Source: a virus. From it: a stretch of DNA of 64,000 bases. The translations under genes and the position numbers were made by a program. The stretch covers positions 39,415 through 103,414 of IMG/VR virus record IMGVR_UViG_3300037391_000017; one strand, written 5' to 3'. Under the pieces are notes generated by a model. The model saw only the letters and a program-made list of their open reading frames with translations. It searched no databases and was not told the origin of the DNA. This document shows, piece by piece, positions 1 through 7,856 of this stretch (the first letter of the stretch is position 1; every line of letters starts with the position of its first letter).

Positions 1-1607
1 TTGTAAGTGAGGTACAGTTCGAGTTGTTGAATTGCATTGAGATCATTTCGGCAGAGGGTCGAGGCTGGAGCTTCCAACGGGAAGTAGAAAATATCCACGT
101 CGTTCGGCTTGTCTTTTTCTGGCTCGTTGACCACTCCCATCGCCTTCAAGAATGTGCCCACGGGGTTCTTTCTGTCCTCACGCACGCCCCGCCAAATGTA
201 ACGCGAGTAGCGAGTGTGAATTCCGGGTGAGCAATCAACAAGCTGGCTCACGGTGCCACTAGGCTTGACGCAGGTGATTGCCGCTGGCACAGGAATGCCG
301 AGCTTGCCCGCCCATTCCGTAGCGACTTCGATGGAATACAGACGAAGCTCATCGAGCAACGCGACCAACTCAGGCCCGTTCGTGGACATCATCCGATTGT
401 CCATGATGCCAGTCAAACTGACGCCAAGGAGCCGCTCCTCCTCAGCGTTCTTTTGCCATTCCTTGCGTAAGTAGCGGAACTCAGTCAGCGTGGACTGGAG
501 GCAGCCAAGAATGACAGCGCGGCGAATCTTTTGCTTGATGGTTTCTTTGGTGTCGTATGGGCGGCAGACCACTTCGGTCAGGTTGCAGAAGCCTTTGGGA
601 CGCAGGAGGATTTCAGCGCACGGGTTCAATCCGAAGTCGTAGTAATTCCCCTTCTCGTCTTTGACCGCACGGCGACCGTTTTTCGCCACATGCTTGCGGG
701 CACCCTCGCGGTTGAACAGGCCGCGCTCACCCGACTTCGACTCGATCAGTGTGAGAAATTCCTTCATGAAAATCTCAACGTCGGGCTTCTCCGTGTAGGC
801 AACGGAATTATTTGCCAGCCGCCGCCACGGGGTTGCGTCGTCCTCGTACCACTTACCATTCTTTGCATTCCGCATACGGTCGTCGCTCAGGTTTGAGAGC
901 GAGATCATGGCCGAACGGCGCACGCCGCCACAGACTACCACATCGGCGATCATGCACATTAAGTCATGGCACTCCAACGAGTTAAGCTTGCGGCCAGCGG
1001 CGTTCTGAAAGAGCTTTACGGTGAACTCGAAGAGCCTGTTGAGGGGCTCCGGGCCGCTCGCCCGTCCACCAAAGGTCTTCAGGATGCTACCTGCGGGTCG
1101 CACGGCGGATAAATCCCATGTAGGGATCAGTCCGCCGTACAGCAAGCTGATGAGTTGGCGAAACGATGACGCCCACCCGATCTTGGAATCCCGAACATGG
1201 ATAACGGTTTCAGTTGAGTAAAAAATCTCGGCGATCTCTGGCAATTTGTTGACGTGCTGGCGCTCCACACTGAAGCCGACGCCTGTGCCGCACATGCTGA
1301 TGTACATCGCTTCGTCGAAAGCTCTAGGATCATCGACGTTGATATAGGAGCAATTGTAACCAGCGCAGTTGTCTTTCTTCAGGGCCTCGCCTGCGGTCAT
1401 GAGGGCACGCATGGACGGCATGACTTCCATGTCGTAGATGGCCTGCTCTAGTTCTGCGGCGGTTGCCTCTCGATCAGTTTCAGGTAAGCGGGGCGCGAAG
1501 AAATTGATGTAGCGGTGAACTGTTTCGTCCCAGTTTTCTCTTCGGTTTAGTTCAGGTATCCAGCGGGCATAGCGAGACTTATGAATATACTGTTGGTACG
1601 GCGTCAT
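1..1607 (-). CDS. nrdJ: Adenosylcobalamin-dependent (class II) ribonucleotide reductase, 3' end outside window
   Basis: I read this gene directly from the minus strand: it opens with ATG at 1607 behind an AAGGA ribosome site and stays open for 535 codons to the window edge. It would reduce ribonucleotides to deoxyribonucleotides for phage DNA synthesis, using coenzyme B12. Visible motifs are NPCAEI at residues 328-333 (thiyl-radical cysteine 330), a second cysteine in FCNLTEV (341) and an N-terminal cysteine pair in DNCAGYNCSYI (81 and 86). These match the three active-site cysteine positions of class I/II enzymes. The lack of an obvious small-subunit neighbour and the layout resemble monomeric class II enzymes of about 740 residues, so roughly 200 residues, including the C-terminal redox cysteines, lie outside. 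Last gene of the minus-strand replication operon. The class II assignment is inference from overall resemblance. Confidence 0.9.
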   Translation of the reverse strand, partial: MTPYQQYIHKSRYARWIPELNRRENWDETVHRYINFFAPRLPETDREATAAELEQAIYDMEVMPSMRALMTAGEALKKDNCAGYNCSYINVDDPRAFDEAMYISMCGTGVGFSVERQHVNKLPEIAEIFYSTETVIHVRDSKIGWASSFRQLISLLYGGLIPTWDLSAVRPAGSILKTFGGRASGPEPLNRLFEFTVKLFQNAAGRKLNSLECHDLMCMIADVVVCGGVRRSAMISLSNLSDDRMRNAKNGKWYEDDATPWRRLANNSVAYTEKPDVEIFMKEFLTLIESKSGERGLFNREGARKHVAKNGRRAVKDEKGNYYDFGLNPCAEILLRPKGFCNLTEVVCRPYDTKETIKQKIRRAVILGCLQSTLTEFRYLRKEWQKNAEEERLLGVSLTGIMDNRMMSTNGPELVALLDELRLYSIEVATEWAGKLGIPVPAAITCVKPSGTVSQLVDCSPGIHTRYSRYIWRGVREDRKNPVGTFLKAMGVVNEPEKDKPNDVDIFYFPLEAPASTLCRNDLNAIQQLELYLTY

Positions 1608-1685
1608 TATGATTCCTTACGAGGTCAGCGGCGGCTTAAAATTGTTTGCTCGATGTATTAGCTTTCGAGATTGGGTGAACGGGTT

Positions 1686-1711
1686 CACAGGCGTTTTTCA
1701 TTTCGCCTGTG
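1686..1711. promoter_or_regulatory. Inverted repeat between helicase-loader and reductase genes
   Basis: A perfect 8-bp inverted repeat, CACAGGCG (1686-1693) and CGCCTGTG (1704-1711), encloses a 10-nt loop in the 157-nt gap upstream of the reductase gene. No U-tract follows on the minus strand, so it looks more like an operator or mRNA processing or attenuation hairpin than an intrinsic terminator. Function is inferred from position only. Confidence 0.35.
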
Positions 1712-1764
1712 TTGATGGGTTTTTCGTTAGAGCAATTTTTCGTTTTTGCAGTGTTGTTGGGAAA

Positions 1765-2538
1765 TTATTCTTTGGGCTGTCCGAACTCCCAGAAGTGCGG
1801 GGAGGTTAAGTCTTCAATACGGCGGAAAGTCCCTTCGAGATACTGGCTCTTGTCGTCCAAGTCTCCCTTGGTCATGTTGCCAGCGATGACGAGTTGCCCG
1901 CCGTGCTTGTACATCGCGTTGATGAGGTTGTACATCTCGCCCATACGGAACACGGACTTCTTGACCTTCTCAAATTCATCCAAGAACAGGTGAGTGGCGA
2001 AGCCATACCGCTGCTTGAGAATTTCGATCTTCTCTGCGGTTATCAATGGGCTCTCGATCTTACCGAGTTTCCAGTCTTGAATCATGTCCATCAGGGTGAT
2101 GGCATCCAACATAACCACTGGGTGATAATTGCCAATCCAAGCGCCTGTGTTCAGTACGATCTCTGGGCCGCAGGCGTAGAGAGCCTCACGGTAGAGGGCG
2201 CACATAAAAGTGGATTTAGACCAACCGCTGGGAGCGCAAAAAGCGTAGCCGCTCAATGGGGCGGCACGGAGCTTCTTAATGACCGCTCGTTGCTTCTCCA
2301 AAGGCATGTGAGACACGTCACTCGGCTCCAAAGTGCTAAGGTCTACATTTCGGTAACGCTCGGGAACCGTGCGCTGCCAAATTCTCTGAATCCCCTCACT
2401 GATCTTCTGGGACTTCTCGTCTCGATTCCGCTTCTCCCTCAGGGCACGAGCTTGAACTTTCTCCTCGGGAGAAAGAATCTTCGGTGGGTACTGTTTCAAC
2501 AAACGGTCAATTGTCTTCTCGTTGAATTGTTCTATCAT
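1765..2538 (-). CDS. DnaC/IstB-like AAA+ ATPase, putative helicase loader
   Basis: This 257-residue protein looks like a DnaC-family ATPase that loads the replicative helicase. The core has a P-loop-like segment CAPSGWSKST at residues 101-110 and a Walker B segment THLFLDEFEKV starting near residue 182. A paired arginine near the C-terminus (FRRIEDL) could be the arginine finger. The P-loop is degenerate: both conserved glycines of GxxxxGKS are changed (A and S), while the lysine and serine are kept. Its start overlaps the stop of the upstream gene in an ATGA junction, so translation is probably coupled. It sits two genes from the DnaB-like helicase, as expected for a loader. Function is inferred from motifs and context. 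Confidence 0.75.
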   Translation of the reverse strand: MIEQFNEKTIDRLLKQYPPKILSPEEKVQARALREKRNRDEKSQKISEGIQRIWQRTVPERYRNVDLSTLEPSDVSHMPLEKQRAVIKKLRAAPLSGYAFCAPSGWSKSTFMCALYREALYACGPEIVLNTGAWIGNYHPVVMLDAITLMDMIQDWKLGKIESPLITAEKIEILKQRYGFATHLFLDEFEKVKKSVFRMGEMYNLINAMYKHGGQLVIAGNMTKGDLDDKSQYLEGTFRRIEDLTSPHFWEFGQPKE

Positions 2539-3425
2539 ATTTCCTCTTGTTGGAACTTTGGTGTGGTGTGAACCGCAGGCTTCTTACTCTCCGCAGGAAC
2601 CTGACCGCTCATAGTCTCAAAGTGCTTCTTAAAGAAAGCCTCATCCCTGACTCGACCCCTCCAGAAAGGATCAGAATCGCTACCCCAATGCCAATCGACG
2701 ACGAGCTTAATCTGAGCGGCGGTCCACCCATCAAAAGGCGCAACCGACCACGGGTCAAACCCCACCTTCCGACGCGACCCCGCCGTAGATGAGACAGCGG
2801 TAGCTTTGATTTTGGCCTTACACTTACAGCCAGTTTGGAGGGCATGACACTTCAAACAGTGAATCTTGCGTTCTCCATCCAGATAACAGGGGCCGTTGCA
2901 GCGCATACAGGGTTCCGCGTGTGGGGTCTGGGTTGGAGCTTGACCATCCTGCGGAGCCGAAGCTTCTTCTACCTCTGCTTCTAATTCTTCTTCTCTTTCT
3001 TCTTCTACTTCTAAGTCTGTGCTGTTCTGTTCGAGCCCGTTCAACACCTGTTCAACACGTGTTGACGCCTGTTTAGCAGCCGCCGACGCACGTCCAGCAC
3101 GTGATTTGGCCTCAATCGCCGTCAAGGTTTTCCCATATTCTTCGGTAATTCTGTGGTGTTCATAGCCGTTATCCGTGAGGGTAAACATGCCCATCACGGC
3201 GTCTTTATTCTCTTTCCACACATCTTCGGGCACGTCCGCTAGAAGCATCAGTGTGGCGTCATCCGTGGGAAGGTAGGGTCGCGTGTTGCAGAATGGAGCC
3301 TCAAGACAGAGGGTTCGGTACATGTGCCGTTGGATGTAATTCTTGAGTCCCCGCTGAAACTTTGGGGAACTCAAGAACAATCCGTGATGGTAGGCAACGT
3401 ATTTGGGTAGGTAACGATCCGCCAT
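2535..3425 (-). CDS. Putative replisome organiser / replication initiation protein with zinc ribbon
   Basis: The 296-residue product starts MADRYLPKYVAYHHG. I chose ATG at 3425 because a GGA ribosome site lies 11 nt upstream; another ATG nine bases earlier would leave no spacing. The N-terminal ~110 residues look like a winged-helix DNA-binding domain. A strongly acidic Glu-rich linker follows, then a cysteine cluster (CMRCNGPC, HCLKC, CKCK) typical of a zinc ribbon, and a C-terminal helical segment rich in tryptophan. This layout resembles phage O-type replication proteins that bridge origin and helicase. It begins immediately after the helicase stop codon and overlaps the loader gene by 4 nt. 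The family assignment is inference; no diagnostic motif was seen. Confidence 0.55.
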   Translation of the reverse strand: MADRYLPKYVAYHHGLFLSSPKFQRGLKNYIQRHMYRTLCLEAPFCNTRPYLPTDDATLMLLADVPEDVWKENKDAVMGMFTLTDNGYEHHRITEEYGKTLTAIEAKSRAGRASAAAKQASTRVEQVLNGLEQNSTDLEVEEEREEELEAEVEEASAPQDGQAPTQTPHAEPCMRCNGPCYLDGERKIHCLKCHALQTGCKCKAKIKATAVSSTAGSRRKVGFDPWSVAPFDGWTAAQIKLVVDWHWGSDSDPFWRGRVRDEAFFKKHFETMSGQVPAESKKPAVHTTPKFQQEEI

Positions 3426-3426
3426 A

Positions 3427-5043
3427 TTATGCATCTTCCAGCCCCGGATCGACGAATTCGGTTCGGGTAGTTGGCGTGCTTGGAACCGACACATCCTCGT
3501 CGGTCATGAACTTCTCTGTTGAAGATGTTCCGCCCACAGCGGCTCCGATTTTCTCAACCACTCGTCCAGACCCGAGCACGATCTCCATGAGAGCCATCGG
3601 TGGGCGCTTGCCCTTACGCACCTTGAGCGTTTCCATGATGAGTTCGTTCTTGGCTTTGTTTTTCTCGTCCGAGTACACGGAAAAAATGTAGTCCATGTCA
3701 TGTTGATACTCAGAAAAGTTGGCGATGGCGTTAAGATCGTAGAACGTGCTCGTATCTCCGCTGGTGTTTTCTTCTTTTTCGGAGGCTTTCTTAGCCGCTT
3801 TGTTCGCTTCGCGGTTGACCTGCATGGGCGTCACAACCACGAGCCCGCGACCGTTGTGGTAGTTGCGGGTGAGGATTTGAGCCTTGTGGATGATGTTTTT
3901 GATTTCCAGATCGTGATAACGAGAATCCCCCGCCGTCTGTAGACGGGCGAGATAGTCGATGACTAAGAACTGGTAATTGGATTCGGAGAACGCTTCTAGG
4001 TAACCGACCACTCCCTCAAACGTGTTAATGTTCACGCTGGCCTGTACGTCGAGTCGCCCCGGAAGATTGACATGGGTTTTCATGTCCCGCAGGATGCGAG
4101 CCATGTGTGCCCTGATCTCGGGCGAGATCGTGATACCAGACTCGTCGTCTCGCGCCAAATCCCAGTCTGACAACGAGGGCAATTCGATGCCGCTATCCTC
4201 GTAGTCTTCATGTGAAGAATGCAGGAACGCCATGAACTCCCAAATCTCCAGTGGAGTGTGTTCGAAACTGATGTAAAGCCCATTGTACCCTTGCTTTAGC
4301 CAGTTGTAGACGATGGTGTTCTCAATCGTTGTCTTGCCGTCGCCGCTCATGCCCGCTATGCCGATGAAGCTCAGGTTTTGCGGCCCGATGATGCACGCTT
4401 TGTCGATGTGAGGCATCAGTGTCTTCATGCGGGTTACGGAGGATTCTTCAACTAGGCGGTTGTCGAGAGATTCGGCAACGCTGTCGATGTGTTCGTCAAG
4501 CCAACCCGACTCGATTTCTGTCTCAGTGTACACGTCATCCATGAGCCCTTTGAGCATCATGGCTTTCGCGTCCTTCGTTCCGCTGGGGTCTTTGAACTTT
4601 CCAACCTGCTTCGTCGGCCCCGCGTTAACGATTCCCTCGAAATGCTGACCGAGGAAGCGGTAATGGTCTTTCTCAGCTTCCTTGATGACGTTCTCAATCA
4701 GGACATTGATGTCGCTGATGGACTTCACGCGGGTCTCATCGATGTCGTTCAGGCTCTTGAGCGCGGCGACTAAGGTCTCTGACCACCCCATGCGAAGCTC
4801 ATGTTCCTCGGATGTCTTTACGAAATCGCGGAGAGCGTTTTTATTTGGTGGGAGTTGATGGAAGTGTTCCGAGTATTGGATGATGATATCGAGAATTTTG
4901 TAGCACTCATCGTCGTCTTGCTTCGGCCAGTTGCAGATTTTCTTGAGGGGCTTTACATTCTTGCGGAGGGTATCGAGCAGCGATTGATCCCCCGAGAGAA
5001 GGCGGTACACCAATACGTCAATTTTCACTTCGTTCACAACCAC
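3427..5043 (-). CDS. DnaB-like replicative helicase (RecA-fold, superfamily 4)
   Basis: A 538-residue RecA-fold ATPase, most likely the replicative helicase. Walker A is GMSGDGKTT at residues 231-239, followed by an ISFEH segment (258-262) holding the expected catalytic glutamate, and Walker B is FLVIDY (359-364). The N-terminal ~200 residues are helical, as in DnaB N-terminal domains, though weakly recognisable. GTG codons at 5043 and 5037 are both possible starts; AAAGGA lies only 1-2 nt before the first and about 7 nt before the second, so 5037 may be the true start. It is the first gene of the minus-strand operon helicase, organiser, loader, reductase. SF4 RecA proteins include other ATPases, so helicase activity rests on motif plus neighbours. 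Confidence 0.82.
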   Translation of the reverse strand: MVVNEVKIDVLVYRLLSGDQSLLDTLRKNVKPLKKICNWPKQDDDECYKILDIIIQYSEHFHQLPPNKNALRDFVKTSEEHELRMGWSETLVAALKSLNDIDETRVKSISDINVLIENVIKEAEKDHYRFLGQHFEGIVNAGPTKQVGKFKDPSGTKDAKAMMLKGLMDDVYTETEIESGWLDEHIDSVAESLDNRLVEESSVTRMKTLMPHIDKACIIGPQNLSFIGIAGMSGDGKTTIENTIVYNWLKQGYNGLYISFEHTPLEIWEFMAFLHSSHEDYEDSGIELPSLSDWDLARDDESGITISPEIRAHMARILRDMKTHVNLPGRLDVQASVNINTFEGVVGYLEAFSESNYQFLVIDYLARLQTAGDSRYHDLEIKNIIHKAQILTRNYHNGRGLVVVTPMQVNREANKAAKKASEKEENTSGDTSTFYDLNAIANFSEYQHDMDYIFSVYSDEKNKAKNELIMETLKVRKGKRPPMALMEIVLGSGRVVEKIGAAVGGTSSTEKFMTDEDVSVPSTPTTRTEFVDPGLEDA

Positions 5044-5273
5044 GTCCTTTTACAACCGGAATTTAACAACATTTCGGGTTTCTTTAAGCGAGAACACCGC
5101 CCTTTTTCGGAAAAAGTGGGGGTGGAAAGGGACGGTAACCACCCCCATGAACTCGGTCATCAACAATCAGACCGAGACGCATGTACCTGTTAATACCAGC
5201 TTTTCGGGGAAGTTCGGCGTATTAAACCTATGGCATCGATTTCACTCATTTGCGCTTTGCGTTTGAAAGGTAT
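5044..5273. promoter_or_regulatory. Divergent control region with three inverted repeats
   Basis: This 230-nt gap separates the minus-strand replication operon from the plus-strand tail block, so it should hold divergent promoters. Three perfect inverted repeats lie close together: CTTTTT/AAAAAG (5102-5107, 5111-5116), TGGGGGTGG/CCACCCCCA (5117-5125, 5139-5147) and CTCGGTC/GACCGAG (5152-5158, 5170-5176). They could be operators, terminators facing either way, or part of a replication origin next to the helicase genes. I saw no clear -35/-10 pair. Confidence 0.45.
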
Positions 5274-5786
5274 ATGGACAACACTGTCGAGGTCAGGGTT
5301 CTCAAGTATCAGTTTCGGTTCAAGCCCATCTACTGGCGCGAAGAGTTAGGAATCAAACCAGACCCTACGCTCGACCGCAGGCGGCAAATTCTCGCTCACG
5401 CCTTGGTACAAATATCAGGATTGAAAATCAACAACATAACCGAAGCGACGAGGGTGTTCGTTGCCATTCCGCTTTCGATTATCGACCGCATTTTTACTGT
5501 GTACAAGGGGAGCCTGCCCGCACCGCGTATTTTCAAAACCATGGGCTTGTACAAGGCCCCAGAGCCGCTCAAATATGCTCGCCGCGTCGAGCGGGAGATC
5601 AGGGATCAGGAAGAAGAGGCGTTCCATAGAGCCGAAGAGTTGCTTGAAAGCAAATACGGCAAAGAAGAGCTTCGAGAAACTCGCGAGCTTGAGATGGCGA
5701 TCCTGAAGGGGTCGAAGCTGCGTGGAGCTACAAGAGCTACCCACGACCCGAGCGATGAGGAAATCAATGGCAAAAGAAAAAATTAA
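5274..5786 (+). CDS. Hypothetical protein, first gene of tail block
   Basis: I do not recognise this 170-residue protein. I start it at ATG 5274 (MDNTVEVRVLKYQFRFK); the frame also opens at a TTG 24 nt upstream. The first half looks globular; the second half (from about residue 105) is highly charged and probably a long helix (EREIRDQEEEAFHRAEELLE). It ends inside the next gene, which starts 20 nt before its stop, so the two are translationally coupled. Position ahead of the tape-measure gene suggests a tail-assembly or chaperone role, but nothing in the sequence proves that. Confidence 0.6.
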   Translation: MDNTVEVRVLKYQFRFKPIYWREELGIKPDPTLDRRRQILAHALVQISGLKINNITEATRVFVAIPLSIIDRIFTVYKGSLPAPRIFKTMGLYKAPEPLKYARRVEREIRDQEEEAFHRAEELLESKYGKEELRETRELEMAILKGSKLRGATRATHDPSDEEINGKRKN

Positions 5787-6921
5787 CCGAGCGGTATTCG
5801 GCGGTCAGTTTGAGGGCGCTCCCAAGCCCCGCCCACGGTCGGGAATCCGCCGCCCCCTGCCCACGGGTAAGGAGTTGCTGGAACGAATTCAAGACGGGCA
5901 ATACAAGCCCGCACCTACGGAGTACCTTGCCGCCGTTCGACAGAAGGTGTCGGAGAACATCGAAGAGATTCTTGAACTGGGAGCCCGCATCCGCCCTTTG
6001 ATGGCGGGGGACAAACAGATCGGGTGGGTCAGGGGCGTCCATGGCTCCGAGAGTAAGCAGCTTAAACGCTGGGTGAAGGACCCCAACGACTTCATCCACA
6101 ACATGCTTTTGCTTGGAACCTCTTTTTCCACCAGTGAGATAGACGCCATGTCGTCCACGGAAGTTTACGAGTTGGTTGAGATCGTCCGTAAGATGACAGA
6201 TTACGACATCTCCCTTTTCCCATACGTATCGGCATTTTCCACCACTCAAATGTCGGAGAACTTGTGGTTCAGTAAGGGGGTGGGGCTTACCAACTACGAG
6301 AATCGGGCGGTTACCATGCCCGATGGGAAGGTCGTAAGGATTTCCACACCGCCCGATCACACGCGGATGTGGTCGAGCCTGTGCACTTACCGCGAGCAGG
6401 CCAAGCGTCGGCTGGAGGAAAATTGGAATGCTTTGCTGATCGTTCGACCAACAGCGGGTAAGAGTGCCGACCCCGTTGCGACCGACCTGAAGGCTATCGC
6501 CCGATCATTAGAGACGGGCAGCATGGAGCCGTGGTCTCGAATCATCAAGAATGACGAGAAGAAACTGGATGACGGCTGGGCGCACGGCGGGGGTTCGTCT
6601 ATGGAAGAGTTGATGCGGGAAATGAACGCCATGATTAAGGGCGACAAACACGAAAAGGTCATGGATGCGTGGGGGGAGCAAATGGAGGCTGAAGAGAAAG
6701 AGCGATTCAAGAAAATGGATGAGGCTCGCAAGGCCCGCAATACTACGGGGCAGGCAGGTGTGGTGGACGAGCGAGTGGAGTTTTTCACCGAAGCGGAGAT
6801 GCGCGAACGTCAAGCCGCCCTCAAAGCGGGCAAAGTTCCACCCGTCAAGGAGCGCGTTAAAGAGCGGGATCGTCGGGAAACCTATGAAACTAATGTCTCT
6901 AAGCTCCGAAGATACCGATAA
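5767..6921 (+). CDS. Hypothetical tail-block protein, possible tail assembly factor
   Basis: The 384-residue product starts MAKEKINRAVFGGQFEG at ATG 5767, seven bases after a good GAGG site inside the preceding gene. The N-terminus is Pro/Arg-rich; the middle (about 40-250) looks globular, and the C-terminal 120 residues are charged and helical with several Met-Glu-Glu runs. No enzymatic motif was seen. It is not recognised by family. The neighbouring genes lead directly to the tape-measure gene, so a role in tail assembly is plausible inference only. Confidence 0.6.
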   Translation: MAKEKINRAVFGGQFEGAPKPRPRSGIRRPLPTGKELLERIQDGQYKPAPTEYLAAVRQKVSENIEEILELGARIRPLMAGDKQIGWVRGVHGSESKQLKRWVKDPNDFIHNMLLLGTSFSTSEIDAMSSTEVYELVEIVRKMTDYDISLFPYVSAFSTTQMSENLWFSKGVGLTNYENRAVTMPDGKVVRISTPPDHTRMWSSLCTYREQAKRRLEENWNALLIVRPTAGKSADPVATDLKAIARSLETGSMEPWSRIIKNDEKKLDDGWAHGGGSSMEELMREMNAMIKGDKHEKVMDAWGEQMEAEEKERFKKMDEARKARNTTGQAGVVDERVEFFTEAEMRERQAALKAGKVPPVKERVKERDRRETYETNVSKLRRYR

Positions 6922-6971
6922 ACAACGATTTTCAAATTCTAACCTGTAGGTTGGATTATCAGGAGGATGTC

Positions 6972-7151
6972 ATGCCAGAAGAGAAAGAATACGATGGGTG
7001 GGGTCACACACTCGAAAGCAAAACGATCAAGGACGACTTGAAGGAGCTTGTGGGTTATCTTGCAGGCACCGACAAGCACGAGCAGGTGATGCAGAAGCTC
7101 GAAGAGCAAGTCCAAGAGCAAAACTCGACTAACCAGTCGAATAAACAGTAG
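6972..7151 (+). CDS. Small acidic hypothetical protein
   Basis: A 59-residue protein starting MPEEKEYDGWGHTLESK at ATG 6972. The start is set by a full AGGAGG ribosome site five bases upstream; the frame would also open at a TTG at 6951 without such support. The protein is acidic and ends in a Gln/Asn/Ser-rich tail after a likely helix (DKHEQVMQKLEEQVQEQ). It stops at TAG 14 nt before the next gene. No function can be assigned. A DKHEKVMDAW-like stretch in the upstream gene resembles its DKHEQVMQKL segment, hinting at a small internal duplication. Confidence 0.6.
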   Translation: MPEEKEYDGWGHTLESKTIKDDLKELVGYLAGTDKHEQVMQKLEEQVQEQNSTNQSNKQ

Positions 7152-7165
7152 CATAGGAGCGTTTT

Positions 7166-7852
7166 GTGGAAGAGCAAATTAAGCAATCGCCAGCCGAAAT
7201 TGTCATACAGGCGCAAGGCGAGATCGTCTCTCATTCGGAAGAAAGTTCCCTGTCTCTCGATGACATCGTTTCCGACCTAAAAGGGTTCGGGATCGAAGAC
7301 CTCGAAGAGATCATTACAATCAAAATGAAGAGTGGCAAAACCGCCAAGCTTCGTGTTTCGAATATTCCGTCAAACGACGAAATGGCATCGTTATTGGCCG
7401 TGGAGGGGCAAAAGGGCTACCTCTGGGTCAAAGCGGTGAAGATCGAAATCCTGTCGCGAGCAATCTCGTGGGTCAACGGAAGAAGTCTCCGCACACTAAC
7501 ACAAGAGCAGCGACTCGTAGTAGACCCGACCGCCGTGGACGAAGAAACTGGTAAGCCCATAACGGTGACGCGGGACATTCAAGTGGTTCTTCGAAACCTC
7601 CTTAAAGGGTGGGGCGAAGAGCTTGTCGAAATTCTCTGGAAGATTCTCATGACGCACTCACAGACGATTGAGGATCGATTGAAAGCGAGCTTGCCGGAAT
7701 CTGCTCTTATGACCGAAGTCGAATCCCGTCTGTTTGAACAGGCGCGGGCTCAGATCGACGCGGCGACAGATCAGATCATTCAAGAGTCAGTGGCGAAGCT
7801 GTATGACCCAGAGCTTGACGGGCCGCTTCCCGCTGTTGAGGAGAAGAAGTAA
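7166..7852 (+). CDS. Hypothetical protein upstream of tape measure, candidate tail assembly chaperone
   Basis: A 228-residue protein beginning at GTG 7166, five bases after AGGAGC. It has an acidic N-terminus, a globular middle with a long helix (about 85-110, GYLWVKAVKIEILSRAISW) and a helical C-terminus. Tail assembly chaperones commonly sit directly before the tape-measure gene, and this gene ends 4 nt before it. That position is the only support for the suggested role. No slippery frameshift site was obvious at the end of the gene. Confidence 0.55.
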   Translation: MEEQIKQSPAEIVIQAQGEIVSHSEESSLSLDDIVSDLKGFGIEDLEEIITIKMKSGKTAKLRVSNIPSNDEMASLLAVEGQKGYLWVKAVKIEILSRAISWVNGRSLRTLTQEQRLVVDPTAVDEETGKPITVTRDIQVVLRNLLKGWGEELVEILWKILMTHSQTIEDRLKASLPESALMTEVESRLFEQARAQIDAATDQIIQESVAKLYDPELDGPLPAVEEKK

Positions 7853-7856
7853 CTAA

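Noticed and set aside
1894-2571. A 225-codon plus-strand frame over the helicase loader
   Set aside because: It is antisense to a gene with clear ATPase motifs and operon overlaps.
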